Below, in pieces: positions 37,757-49,583 of a DNA stretch of 64,000 bases. Positions within the stretch are counted from its first letter, which is position 1; each line of letters opens with the position of its first letter. This DNA is from Granulicella sp. (lineage in GTDB: Bacteria; Acidobacteriota; Terriglobia; Terriglobales; Acidobacteriaceae), in contig JANXYX010000021.1 of NCBI GenBank assembly GCA_025408425.1, positions 62,001 to 126,000 of the forward strand, read 5' to 3'. A model generated the notes under the pieces. That model ran no database searches. It worked only from the letters and a program-made list of their open reading frames with translations, and had not been told where the DNA came from. Both the position numbers and the translations under genes were made by a program.

Positions 37757-37817
37757 GGTGCCTCCGGGGATTGCGTTGATGATAGCGGAAAGAGCAAGAA
37801 CAAGGATAAGTTCAGAA

Positions 37818-37846
37818 GCAGATCCTTCGACTTCGCTTAGGATGAC
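37818..37846. repeat. Possible interspersed repeat with imperfect palindrome
   Basis: GATCCTTCGACTTCGCTTAG followed by GATGAC forms an imperfect inverted repeat (ATCCT/AGGAT). This string recalls the short interspersed repeat GATCCTTCGACTTCGCTCAG seen between genes in many bacterial genomes; recognition is from memory only. It lies between the glutathione peroxidase and GH1 genes. Confidence 0.4.
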
Positions 37847-37887
37847 ACTTCATTTGATATGTAACGGACATTTGGAGTGCTGTGAGA

Positions 37888-39354
37888 CTAGGCCAGGCCG
37901 TTGCGGGCGATGACTTCCTTGTAGAACTTAGCGCTTAGTTTGGGGGTGCGTTTCTGGGTGGTGAAGTCTACGTAGTGGATACCGAAACGTTTGCTGTAGC
38001 CGTCGGCCCACTCGTAGTTGTCGAGGAGGCTCCAGAGGAAGTAGCCCTTGACTGGGACGCCTTCGGAGACGGCGCGGTGGAGTTGGGTGAGGTAGTTGCG
38101 GAGGAACATGACGCGGTCGGTGTCGTAGACTTCGCCCTCTGGGGTGAGGACGTCGGTGGAGGAGGCGCCGTTCTCTGTGATGAAGATTTCCTTGACGTTC
38201 CAGAGCTTGGTGGCGAGCTTTGGCGACCAGTAGATGCCTTCGGGGCCGAATTCGAGCCATGGGCTGTACATGTGCGGGTAAGAGGCTGGGGATGGGACGA
38301 CTTCGTAGCCTTTCTCGGAGTTGCTGGCGCGGATATAGGCGGGGTTGTAGACGTTAAGGCCCAGAAAGTCCACGGGGCTGCCGATGGTCTTCATCTCCGC
38401 TGCGGTGAATTTAGGTGCGTCGGAGCCTAGTTGTTTGAGGTAGAGGTCGTGGTAGCGTCCTTCCATGATGACGGTGAGGAAGCTAGCGTTGATGAGACGG
38501 TATGCGCGCGTGGCGGCTTCGATGTGTTCTGGGGTCTCGATGACGGGGGCGGTGGGGATGGCGTTCTCGGCGAGGCCGACCTTGGTGCCGGGCTTGGCTG
38601 AGGCGCGGATCGCCTGGACGGCAAGGCCGTGGCCGAGGACGGCGTAGTGATTGAGTTGGGCGACTCGGGCGGCGGTGAGCTTGAGGCCGGGGGCGTGGAC
38701 TCCATCGCGGTATCCGAGTTCGACGAAGGTCCGAATCTCGTTCATGGTCATGAAGTGCTTGACACGGTCGGAGAGGTGGGCGGCGGTGTAGCCAGCGTAG
38801 TCGGCAAAGGCCTGGGCGGTGTCGCGGTTCTCCCATCCACCATTGTCCTGGAGGGTTTGGGGGAGGTCCCAGTGGTAGAGGGTGCAGTAGGGTTGGATAC
38901 CGGCGGCAAGGAGGGTGTCGAGCATGCGGTTGTAAAAGTCGAGGCCTCTGGGGTTGGGAGTGCCAGAGCCGTTAGGAAAGACACGGGACCAGGCTACGGA
39001 GAAGCGGTAGGTTTTAACGCCCAGGTTCTTCATGATCTGGATGTCTTCTGCGTAGCGATGGAAGTGGTCGTCGGCGACGTCGCCGGTGTCTCCGAAGGCG
39101 GTCTTGCCTGGGGTGTGGGAGAAGGTATCCCAGATGGAGGGGCCACGGCCGTCTTCGTTGACTGCGCCTTCAACCTGATAGGAGGCGGTGGCGGATCCCC
39201 AGAGAAAGCCCTGGGGGAAGTGATGGGTGGTGGGAGTGAGGGGCTGGGGGATGGCGTCTTTGAATCCGGCGGCGAGGGCGGGAAGGGGAAGCGAGGAGGC
39301 TGCGGCGGTGGCACCGAAGAGCCGGGCGAAGGTACGGCGGGAGAAGTTGGTCAC
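37888..39354 (-). CDS. Tat-exported beta-glucosidase, GH1 family
   Basis: GH1 enzymes hydrolyse beta-glucosides and similar short glycosides with a retaining mechanism. The 488 residues start with a Tat signal, SRRTFARLFG (R-R-x-F), then an Ala-rich stretch to about 29. The barrel shows FPQGFLWGSATASYQVEGAV, YRFSVAWSRVFPNG, YCTLYHWDLPQTLQ, the acid/base region TMNEI (Glu206) and the nucleophile ITENGAS (Glu394). The acid/base motif is usually TxNEP; here Pro is replaced by Ile. LWSLLDNYEWADGYSKRFG near the C-terminus matches the family. Export through Tat suggests a periplasmic or extracellular enzyme for plant-derived glycosides. No sugar transporter or regulator lies nearby. Confidence 0.93.
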   Translation of the reverse strand: MTNFSRRTFARLFGATAAASSLPLPALAAGFKDAIPQPLTPTTHHFPQGFLWGSATASYQVEGAVNEDGRGPSIWDTFSHTPGKTAFGDTGDVADDHFHRYAEDIQIMKNLGVKTYRFSVAWSRVFPNGSGTPNPRGLDFYNRMLDTLLAAGIQPYCTLYHWDLPQTLQDNGGWENRDTAQAFADYAGYTAAHLSDRVKHFMTMNEIRTFVELGYRDGVHAPGLKLTAARVAQLNHYAVLGHGLAVQAIRASAKPGTKVGLAENAIPTAPVIETPEHIEAATRAYRLINASFLTVIMEGRYHDLYLKQLGSDAPKFTAAEMKTIGSPVDFLGLNVYNPAYIRASNSEKGYEVVPSPASYPHMYSPWLEFGPEGIYWSPKLATKLWNVKEIFITENGASSTDVLTPEGEVYDTDRVMFLRNYLTQLHRAVSEGVPVKGYFLWSLLDNYEWADGYSKRFGIHYVDFTTQKRTPKLSAKFYKEVIARNGLA

Positions 39355-39407
39355 TATATGATCCTTTGCGGGGAAAGTGAATGCTTAGGGCTAGCTTGCA
39401 GCGCGCA

Positions 39408-39431
39408 AAAGGAGCCTCGCGAGCACGAGGC
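39408..39431 (-). terminator. Hairpin terminator after rhodanese gene
   Basis: On the minus strand GCCTCG and CGAGGC form a 6-bp stem around a 6-base loop, followed by TCCTTTT. It lies between the rhodanese stop and the GH1 start on the same strand. Confidence 0.5.
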
Positions 39432-39489
39432 AGTATAACCTCGCGCTGCTGGAAGGGCTTCAGGTGGGAAGTATTGGTGGTTAGGTGGG

Positions 39490-39816
39490 TTAGTAGCGCG
39501 GAATGCCTGGGTCGATGGTGCGGGACCAGGCGTCGATGCCTCCGGCCAGGGATTGGACGTGGGTGAAGTCCTGCTGGCGGAGCCACATGGTGACTGAGAG
39601 GGAGCGCTGGCCGTGGTGGCAGAGGACGACTATGGGCTGGTCGGGGTCGAGTTCTGCGTGGGCGCGTGAGGTGATCTCTCCCATGGGCATGAGGATGGAG
39701 TTGGGAAGGCTGGCGGTCTGGAACTCCCAGGGCTCGCGGACATCGAGGAGGATGGGAGGATTGGGTTTGGAACGCTGCTGAAGAAATTCCTGGGGGGTGA
39801 TCTCTGGGTCGAGCAT
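39490..39816 (-). CDS. Rhodanese-like sulfurtransferase domain protein
   Basis: Single-domain rhodaneses carry sulfur as a cysteine persulfide in thiosulfate or sulfur-transfer reactions. The 108 residues contain ILLDVREPWEFQTASLPNSI, the persulfide Cys in VVLCHHGQRSLSV (active loop C-H-H-G-Q-R) and the C-terminal LAGGIDAWSRTIDPGIPRY, ending in the usual GG-x-x-AW motif. The sequence resembles the ThiF/MoeB-associated and GlpE-like group. It is divergent from the NtrC-type regulator, with 198 bases between the starts, and is upstream of GH1 on the same strand. The physiological donor is not evident. Confidence 0.93.
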   Translation of the reverse strand: MLDPEITPQEFLQQRSKPNPPILLDVREPWEFQTASLPNSILMPMGEITSRAHAELDPDQPIVVLCHHGQRSLSVTMWLRQQDFTHVQSLAGGIDAWSRTIDPGIPRY

Positions 39817-39930
39817 GGCTTAAGCATATATTGCCGGTTGGTTACGTCTAACGGAAGGGGTGGGCGTGTAGCTGGTGTGTGGGGGCGGATAGCGACGAAT
39901 CTTGGACGAATCGAGTCGATCTGCGGTTTT

Positions 39931-39954
39931 TCTCGCGTGAAGGGGAGCGCGAGA
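39931..39954. other. Hairpin in the leader of the NtrC-type gene
   Basis: TCTCGCG (39931-39937) and CGCGAGA (39948-39954) pair perfectly around a 10-base loop, 60 bases before the regulator ATG. An 8-base direct repeat GACGAATC lies just upstream. Function unknown; it could be an operator or a leader stem. Confidence 0.35.
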
Positions 39955-40014
39955 GGTCCAGCGTGCATCCAACTAGGTTTCCAGCATATTTGATGCGAGA
40001 ATTTGTAAGAACGG

Positions 40015-41487
40015 ATGGAACGAGCATTGGAAAAGGTATTGATAGTCGAGGACGAGTTGCATGCCCGCACGGGGTTGACAGAGCTAATTGAGAGCTGGGG
40101 TTATCGGGCAGAGTGCGCGGCTGACGGGATGGAGGGGCTGGAGAAGATCCAGCAGTGGGCTCCGTCGATTGTGGTGACGGACCTGAAGATGCCGCGGATG
40201 GATGGGATGGAGCTGCTGAGCCGGATTGGTGAGATACAGCAGCGGATCGCAGTTGTGATGCTAACGGCGCAGGGATCGATTGAATCGGCTGTTGAAGCGA
40301 TGCGGATGGGGGCGTACGACTACATTCCGAAGCCGGTGGATCCGGTACGGCTGCGGACGATTCTGCAGAATGCGAGCCGTCAGCGGGAGTCTGATGTTGA
40401 GCTGGAGGTGACGCGTCGGCAGTTGAGGGATAGCGGGGTGCTAGGGCCTTTGGTGGGGACTTCGCCGCAGATGAGGGATATTTTCTCGTTGATTGAACGG
40501 GTAGCGCCGTCGAATGTGAGCGTTCTGGTGACGGGAGAGAGCGGCACAGGCAAGGAACTGGTGGCACGCGCGTTACATGAGCTGAGTGCGCGCCGGACGA
40601 AGCCGTTTGTCGCTGTGAACTGCGCGGCGATTCCCGAGACATTGATAGAGAGCGAGATCTTCGGACACGAAAAAGGCGCGTTTACCGGGGCGTTGGAGCG
40701 CCGGGCGGGCTGCTTTGAGCTGGCTGAAGAGGGGACTCTGCTGCTGGACGAAATTGGTGAGATGCCGGCAGCTACGCAGGCGAAGTTGCTGCGGGTGCTG
40801 GAGGACCGGAAGTTGCGGCGTCTGGGGAGCAAGGTGGAGACGCCAGTGGATGTGCGGGTGGTGGCGGCGACTAACAAGGATCCGGAGCAGGCGGTGGCCA
40901 ACGGAGAGCTGCGCGGAGACCTTTATTACCGGCTGAATGTGTTCAACATTCAGATGCCTCCGCTGCGGGAGCATTTGATGGACGTGGCGGCGATTGCGGA
41001 GAAGATGATCGACGACATGAACGAGCGGCACCACTGCACTGTTTCGGGTATGAAGGACAACCTGTTGCGGCGGCTGGAGGAGTACTCGTGGCCGGGAAAT
41101 GTGCGTGAGTTGCGTAACACGATTGAACGGGCGACGATTCTGGCTGGTACGGGGCTGATCGGGATTGAGCATCTGCCACCGCATTTTGGCGAGCCTGGAT
41201 TTGCTCCTCCGCCGGCACGGCAGCGGCAGCAGGGGGATTCTGGATCTCGACCGGTGGCTTCGAGCGACGTGGTGGCAGAAGCGCAACGGTATTTGAACGA
41301 TCAAAAGACGTTGCATGTTGAGGTAGGGACAACGGTGGATGAGGCGGAACGACAGCTGATTCTGAAGACGCTGGAGTCGACGCACAACAATAAGACTCGA
41401 GCGGCGGAGATACTGGGGATAAGCGCGAAGACACTGCAGAACAAGTTGAAAGAGTATTCGAGCGCGGCTTCAGCAGTGACGGAGTAA
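40015..41487 (+). CDS. Sigma-54-dependent response regulator (NtrC family)
   Basis: The protein activates sigma-54 promoters in response to phosphorylation. The receiver domain has VEDELHA, Asp56 in VVTDLKMPRMDG, TAQGS and IPKPVDP. The AAA+ domain has Walker A GESGTGKE (174-181), the sigma-54 contact loop GAFTGA (221-226), Walker B LLLDEIGE (242-249), DLYYRLNVF and the WPGNVREL sensor motif. A Fis-type helix-turn-helix closes the 490 residues (NNKTRAAEILGISAKTLQNK). The adjacent kinase begins 2 bases after this stop, so it is the partner. Which genes are controlled is not visible; sigma-54-dependent flagellar or nitrogen genes would be classic targets. Confidence 0.96.
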   Translation: MERALEKVLIVEDELHARTGLTELIESWGYRAECAADGMEGLEKIQQWAPSIVVTDLKMPRMDGMELLSRIGEIQQRIAVVMLTAQGSIESAVEAMRMGAYDYIPKPVDPVRLRTILQNASRQRESDVELEVTRRQLRDSGVLGPLVGTSPQMRDIFSLIERVAPSNVSVLVTGESGTGKELVARALHELSARRTKPFVAVNCAAIPETLIESEIFGHEKGAFTGALERRAGCFELAEEGTLLLDEIGEMPAATQAKLLRVLEDRKLRRLGSKVETPVDVRVVAATNKDPEQAVANGELRGDLYYRLNVFNIQMPPLREHLMDVAAIAEKMIDDMNERHHCTVSGMKDNLLRRLEEYSWPGNVRELRNTIERATILAGTGLIGIEHLPPHFGEPGFAPPPARQRQQGDSGSRPVASSDVVAEAQRYLNDQKTLHVEVGTTVDEAERQLILKTLESTHNNKTRAAEILGISAKTLQNKLKEYSSAASAVTE

Positions 41488-41489
41488 GG

Positions 41490-43484
41490 ATGCGGCTGAA
41501 GACAAAGTTGGTGCTTTCGGTGACGGGGCTGGCGTTAGCGATCGTGCTGGTGCTGTCTTCGATGTTCGTGGCGGAGTTGCTTCGGCAGCGAATCGAGCAG
41601 ACGGCTGCGAGCAATGAAGTGCTGGCCCATGAAGTGCTGCTGATGACGCGGCAAGGGGTGGAGACTGGGCTGAGACAGCACCCTCCGGTGGACCGAACGG
41701 ATGAGGCGTTGCATGATGCGGTGACGGACGCGCTACGGAGCAGTGATCCTCTGGCGGATGTGATGAACGCGGTGGTGCGCTACTCGCCGACGGTGCAGGA
41801 TGTGAGTGTGACCGATGCGCATGGGATGACGCTGGTCAGTACGGATCCTGATTCACTGGACCAACAGGCGTCTTTTCGAAAGAGCCTGGGGAGCGTGCGT
41901 GACGGCTCATTTGTGAACCAGATTCGCGAGGTGTTCGGGAAGCCGGGGGTACTGGATATTACGCAGTCCCTGGAGCGGAACGGGAAGCCCTTTCTGATGG
42001 TTCATGTGGGGGTGCGGTCTACGTTTCTGCGCAATTCGAATGCTCCGTGGCTGCGGGCGGCGCTGATATTTGCGATGCTGGCGGGGTTGGCATCCGTGCT
42101 GGCGGCGGGACTGCTTGCGAATATTGCGCTGGTACCGATTGAACAGATCAGCCGGCAACTGGAGCATCTGACGCTGTCGGCAGGTGGAGTTGGGGGGAGT
42201 GCGCCGCTGGCTCTTGATGCAGCTGGCGGGGGAAGCGATGCGGTGGTTCGTGTGGCGAAGACAATTGACCGGCTGGGCGAACAGATGCGCAGCAAGGAGG
42301 CTGGTTATACAGCGCTGCAGGCGAATCTGAATCAGATGCTGGATACGCTGCGAGATGGGGTGCTTCTATTTACGGCGGATGAGCGGGCGGTGATGGTTTC
42401 GGACGCGGTGGCCCACTTTCTGAATAAGTCTGATGACAATATGGTTGGGCAGCGGTTGGAAGAGATCTTCGAGCCGCATACTGCTCTGGGGGCGGCGGTG
42501 CTGGAGGCTTTTGCGAGTGGACGCGATGTGATTGCAGAGGGTGTGACTCTGGAAGATGGCCGGCAAGTTCAGATTTCGCTGGACCGGATCGACGACGGGC
42601 AGGGCGGAAGCGGGAGTATGGGAACACTGCTGACGCTGCGCGATACAGAGACGGCATTGCAACTGGGACAGGAGTTGGAGGTGTCGCGGCGGCTGGCGGC
42701 GATCGGCAAGCTGACTGCGGGGGTTGGGCACGAGGTGAAGAATCCGATCAATGCGATGGTCGTGCACCTGGAGTTGCTACGGGCGAAGCTGGCCGGGGCG
42801 GGTGGCGACGCCTTTGGCGGGGCGCAGCGGCATGTGGACATTTTGGCTGGAGAGATGCAGCGACTCGACCGGGTGGTGCAAACGCTGGCGGACTTCACGC
42901 GGCCGATGGATTTGCATCTGCGTGAGCAAGATCTGCGGAAGCTGGTTGCATCTGTGATTGAGCTGACCGGGGCGGAGATGGCGGAGAACCATGTCCGGGT
43001 GATAACCGATATGCCGAGCGATCCGGTGCTGGTGCGGGTGGATGGCGAGTTGATCCGGCAGGCTCTGCTGAATCTGATGCTGAATGGAATGCAGGCGATG
43101 GAGGGGTTGAGCACGACGGGGGGCGGAGCGATGCGGGTGGCGTTGCGGAGGGAGCAGCAATTCGCCGTGGTGGAGGTGATTGATGAAGGAGAGGGTATAC
43201 CTGCAGAGGTGTTACCGCGTATCTTCGAACTGTACTTTACTACGAAGGCAAAGGGCAGTGGGATAGGTCTGGCGACGACTTACCGGATCCTGCAGATGCA
43301 TGGCGGCGCGTTGGAGGTGCAATCCAATCCGGATCCGATGGCGCAGGACCGGGGAACAACATTTACGCTGAAACTACCGCTGGCAGTGGGCGGCGGCGGA
43401 GAAGGGCGTAAGGTTGCAACGACGGGATTGACTCGTCCAACAAATTATTCCAGTAGAACTTTAGGGATTGAGGAGAACGGTTGA
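41490..43484 (+). CDS. Membrane sensor histidine kinase (NtrB/PAS type)
   Basis: The partner kinase has 664 residues. Two membrane helices (7-29 and 189-215) frame a periplasmic sensor domain of about 160 residues with dCache/sCache-like character (VMNAVVRYSPTVQDVSVTDA, FVNQIREVFGKPGVLDI). A linker and a PAS domain (about 275-395, MLDTLRDGVLLFTADERAVM) lead to the dimerisation helix with His414 in GVGHEVKNPINAM, the NtrB-type H-box. ATPase motifs are LLNLMLNGMQAMEG (N box), VIDEGEGIPAEV and TTKAKGSGIGLATTYRILQM. The gene lies 2 bases behind the regulator gene and overlaps the following lipoprotein frame. Ligand unknown. Confidence 0.93.
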   Translation: MRLKTKLVLSVTGLALAIVLVLSSMFVAELLRQRIEQTAASNEVLAHEVLLMTRQGVETGLRQHPPVDRTDEALHDAVTDALRSSDPLADVMNAVVRYSPTVQDVSVTDAHGMTLVSTDPDSLDQQASFRKSLGSVRDGSFVNQIREVFGKPGVLDITQSLERNGKPFLMVHVGVRSTFLRNSNAPWLRAALIFAMLAGLASVLAAGLLANIALVPIEQISRQLEHLTLSAGGVGGSAPLALDAAGGGSDAVVRVAKTIDRLGEQMRSKEAGYTALQANLNQMLDTLRDGVLLFTADERAVMVSDAVAHFLNKSDDNMVGQRLEEIFEPHTALGAAVLEAFASGRDVIAEGVTLEDGRQVQISLDRIDDGQGGSGSMGTLLTLRDTETALQLGQELEVSRRLAAIGKLTAGVGHEVKNPINAMVVHLELLRAKLAGAGGDAFGGAQRHVDILAGEMQRLDRVVQTLADFTRPMDLHLREQDLRKLVASVIELTGAEMAENHVRVITDMPSDPVLVRVDGELIRQALLNLMLNGMQAMEGLSTTGGGAMRVALRREQQFAVVEVIDEGEGIPAEVLPRIFELYFTTKAKGSGIGLATTYRILQMHGGALEVQSNPDPMAQDRGTTFTLKLPLAVGGGGEGRKVATTGLTRPTNYSSRTLGIEENG

Positions 43485-43498
43485 CGGTGTACGGAGAC

Positions 43499-44077
43499 AT
43501 GATGCGCAGGCTGGCGACGACCGTCGTGTGCGGCGTGCTAACGTTCGGACTAAGCGGGTGCCAAAAGAAGCCGAAGGCGGTGGTTTTGCCGCAGTCGCAG
43601 GCGCCGGTGGTTCTTGCGCCTCCGCCTGCATCGGTGTCAGACGTTATGGTGGAAGCTCCGCAGATTGTGGTGCCTCCGGCACCGACGGCTGCGGCTGCTT
43701 CGAAGCCAAAGCGGGAGCGGAAAAAGCCGACGGCTCCCAAGCCAGTGCCGCCACCGGTTTTATCGCCGCCCGTACAAGTGGCGAGCGCCGGGGATATCGT
43801 GGGTGAAGGATCGGCTATTGGGGCTCTGACGGCGGGAGGAGACGATAGTTCGCAGACACGGCAGGATGCGGCTGATTTGATTGCGTCGAATGAGAAGCGA
43901 CTGAGTGCGTTGGCTCCTGAGACTTTGAAAGAGAAGAAGTCGCAGATCAACAAGATTCGTAATTTTCAGCGACAGGCGCAGGTGGCTTTAGATTCCGGCG
44001 ATGCGGAGGGTGCGAAGACACTGGCTACCAAGGCTCGTCTGCTGATCTCTGATCTAGACCGATCGGGCGGCGAGTAG
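43499..44077 (+). CDS. Lipoprotein of unknown function
   Basis: The leader MMRRLATTVVCGVLTFGLSGC ends in a lipobox (LSGC), so the mature protein should be a lipoprotein. A Pro/Ala/Val-rich spacer follows to about residue 105 (with APPPASVSDVMVEAPQIVVP), then a helical C-terminal domain with LIASNEKRLSALAPETLKE and QVALDSGDAEGAKTLATKAR, a TPR-like or hypothetical small-domain pattern. The total is about 190 residues. A TTG at 43481 overlaps the kinase stop as TTGA with AGGAG 5 bases before it and is an alternative start, 6 codons earlier. The gene is the last of the regulator-kinase-lipoprotein operon, and the lipoprotein could modulate the periplasmic sensor; this is inference. No homologous family is recognised. 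Confidence 0.8.
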   Translation: MMRRLATTVVCGVLTFGLSGCQKKPKAVVLPQSQAPVVLAPPPASVSDVMVEAPQIVVPPAPTAAAASKPKRERKKPTAPKPVPPPVLSPPVQVASAGDIVGEGSAIGALTAGGDDSSQTRQDAADLIASNEKRLSALAPETLKEKKSQINKIRNFQRQAQVALDSGDAEGAKTLATKARLLISDLDRSGGE

Positions 44078-44164
44078 CAGTCGACGGCTGCGAGGGCAAT
44101 TCGCCAATTGCTGCTGCCCATAGCGAACCGCTGGCGTAAGACAACTGAATGACAAATCGCAGGA

Positions 44165-47236
<3,072 letters not shown>

Positions 47237-47532
47237 AACTGGTGTCCTTCGTGGGCGGAATTCGACCCAGTATCTAGTGTAAATGGTATGGAGGATGATG
47301 CGGGCGGTTGGGGCGATGGAGGTGATTCAATTAATGAGCAGGGCGAAGTTATTGTGAACGCAGTGTCTTGGGTAGGGGGCCTTGATCGCTTTTTATGAGC
47401 GCTAATTCGAAGTGGTCCGAAGGGAGAAGGTGCGGAGAGGATGGGTTGGGGCTATCTTTCCTATAGTCATTGTTCGCTGAGGATTGTGGGTTGGCGAGCG
47501 AGACAGGTAATTTTGGGGGTGGATGAGTGGCG

Positions 47533-48945
47533 ATGCGCGTAGAGATGGATGCGATGACGATGGCAGCGGTGGAGTTTGCTGAGAAGAATCAGCGACGGTT
47601 TGTGGAGGAGTTGAAGGAGTTGTTGCGGATTCCTTCGGTATCGACTGATCCGGAACGTGCGGGGGATGTGCGGCGGGCGGCAGAGTTTGTTGCTGCAGAG
47701 TTGAAGCGGATAGGGATGCAGCATGTTCGGTTGGTGGAGACGATTACTAGTGAGAGGCCGGGTGGGCATCCGCTGGTAGTGGCAGACTGGCTGGAGGCTG
47801 AAGGCGCGCCGACGGTTCTTTGCTATGGGCATTATGATGTGCAGCCTGCGGAGCCTCTGGATGAGTGGAAGTCGCCTCCGTTCGAGCCAACGGAGCGGGA
47901 TGGGAATATCTATGCGCGTGGAGCGGTGGATGACAAGGGGCAGATGTGGATGCACGTGAAGGCGCTGGAGTCACTCTTTGCGGCGGGTGGAGGCAAGCTT
48001 CCGGTGAACGTGCGGGTAGTTGTGGAGGGCGAGGAAGAGGTTGGGGGTGAGGGAATTGCAGCCTATGTGCGAGAACATGGGGAGGAGTTGAAGGCGGATG
48101 TGGCGCTGGTATCGGATACAGAGATGTTTGCGGCCGACCTGCCGACGCTGTGTGTGGGGCTGCGGGGGATGATTTATACGGAGATTGAGGCGCGAGGGGC
48201 GCGGACGGATCTGCACTCGGGGATGTATGGCGGGGCTGCACCGAATCCTTTTGTGGCGCTGGCGCAGGTGATTGTGCAGTTGAAGGACGCGGAAGGGAAG
48301 ATTCTGATTCCGGGGTTCTACGACAAGGTGGCAACGCCGACGGATGCGGAGTTGAAGGCCTGGAAGGCACTGCCGTTTGATGAGGAGCACTATCGCGAGA
48401 CTGAGGTGGGTTCGGTGTCGCTGACGGGCGAGGCTGGGTACAGCGTATTGGAGCGGACGTGGGCCAGGCCGACGCTGGATGTTCATGGGATGCCGGGCGG
48501 GTTTACTGGTGCGGGCGCGAAGACGGTGATTCCGGCTAAGGCTGTGGCGAAGGTGAGTATGCGGCTAGTGCCGGATATGACTCCGGCAGAGAGCTTTGCG
48601 CAGTACAAGGCTTATGTTGAGCGGCTATGTCCTAAGGGGATTGTGCTGGAGGTGCGGATGATCCACTCGGGCGATCCGATTGTAGTGAGTACTGACAATG
48701 AGTATGTGCGGGCTGCTACGGATGCGATGCACACGGTGTTCGGGAAGGAGACGGTATTTGTTCGCGGGGGCGGGTCGATTCCGATTGTGGGGGACTTTGT
48801 GCGGGAGTTGAAGATTCCAACGGTGATGATGGGATTTGGGCTGCCGGATGACAATCTGCACGCCCCGAATGAGAAGTTCCACCTGGCGAATTTTTATCGG
48901 GGGATTGAGTCGATTGTGCGATTTCTGAGCGGTGTAGGGGCGTGA
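47533..48945 (+). CDS. M20 family dipeptidase/peptidase
   Basis: The 470-residue zinc metallopeptidase shows the M20 metal ligands: GHYDVQPAEP (His), YARGAVDDKGQM (bridging Asp), VEGEEEVGGEG (Glu pair), DTEMFAADLP (Asp) and the C-terminal LHAPNEKFHLANF (His). The dimerisation domain lies between about 190 and 310 with ARGARTDLHSGMYGGAAPNP. The set matches the dipeptidase-like M20 group with cytosolic non-specific dipeptidases (CNDP/PepV-like). Start is at ATG 47533, 10 bases after GGGGGTGG; a GTG two codons earlier and an ATG four codons later are alternatives. Its stop overlaps the GTG of mobA. Confidence 0.9.
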   Translation: MRVEMDAMTMAAVEFAEKNQRRFVEELKELLRIPSVSTDPERAGDVRRAAEFVAAELKRIGMQHVRLVETITSERPGGHPLVVADWLEAEGAPTVLCYGHYDVQPAEPLDEWKSPPFEPTERDGNIYARGAVDDKGQMWMHVKALESLFAAGGGKLPVNVRVVVEGEEEVGGEGIAAYVREHGEELKADVALVSDTEMFAADLPTLCVGLRGMIYTEIEARGARTDLHSGMYGGAAPNPFVALAQVIVQLKDAEGKILIPGFYDKVATPTDAELKAWKALPFDEEHYRETEVGSVSLTGEAGYSVLERTWARPTLDVHGMPGGFTGAGAKTVIPAKAVAKVSMRLVPDMTPAESFAQYKAYVERLCPKGIVLEVRMIHSGDPIVVSTDNEYVRAATDAMHTVFGKETVFVRGGGSIPIVGDFVRELKIPTVMMGFGLPDDNLHAPNEKFHLANFYRGIESIVRFLSGVGA

Positions 48946-49535
48946 ACAAGCTGCCGGTTGCGGGCTTTGTGCTGGCTGGCGGGAAGAGTTCGCGGATGGG
49001 CCGGGACAAGGCGCTGCTGGAGTTTGAGGGGCAGCTCCTGGTGGAGCGGGCGCTGGATAAGTTGAAGGTTGTTTGCATGGAAGTCGCGATTGCGGGCGGG
49101 GTTGAGGACCTGTGGCGGTTTGGAGCGATGGTGCCCGACCGGTGGATAGGCTGCGGGCCGCTGGGTGGTCTGGCTGCAGCACTGGAGGCGAGCAGCTTCG
49201 ATTGGAACCTGGTGCTTGCGGTGGATGTGCCCCTGGTGCCGGTGGAGTTGGTGCGAGCACTGGGGGAGCGATGCGTCCGGTCATCAGCTGTAGGGGTGAT
49301 GTTGCGCGTGGATGGGAGAGTGGAGCCTTTGTGCGCGGGATATCACCGGCGTGCTTTACCGGCGGTGCAGGCAGCTTTGCGGGCGGAACGGTTCAAAGTG
49401 ATCACGGCGGTCGAGGCGGCTGGGCCGATCGAGTATTTCGATATTGAAGGAAAGAACGCAGGCTGGTTTGCGAATGTGAATACTCCGGAAGAACTTGCCG
49501 CGGCGATGAGGCTGGTGGAGCGTGATTGCATCTGA
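48942..49535 (+). CDS. mobA: Molybdenum cofactor guanylyltransferase
   Basis: MobA adds GMP to molybdopterin to form the bis-MGD cofactor. The 197 residues begin VAGFVLAGGKSSRMGRDKALLEF, the nucleotide-binding signature of the nucleotidyltransferase fold, then WIGCGPLGGLAAALEAS and NLVLAVDVPLVP with the metal-binding Asp, and CAGYHRRALPAVQAAL. Length is normal. The GTG start overlaps the M20 stop as GTGA, so translation is coupled. No other moa/mob gene or molybdoenzyme is in the window, so the user enzyme lies elsewhere. Confidence 0.93.
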   Translation: MNKLPVAGFVLAGGKSSRMGRDKALLEFEGQLLVERALDKLKVVCMEVAIAGGVEDLWRFGAMVPDRWIGCGPLGGLAAALEASSFDWNLVLAVDVPLVPVELVRALGERCVRSSAVGVMLRVDGRVEPLCAGYHRRALPAVQAALRAERFKVITAVEAAGPIEYFDIEGKNAGWFANVNTPEELAAAMRLVERDCI

Positions 49536-49583
49536 TGGGAGAATAGGCAGAGTTAAAGATGCTGCGGAAGAGGGATGAGGACG

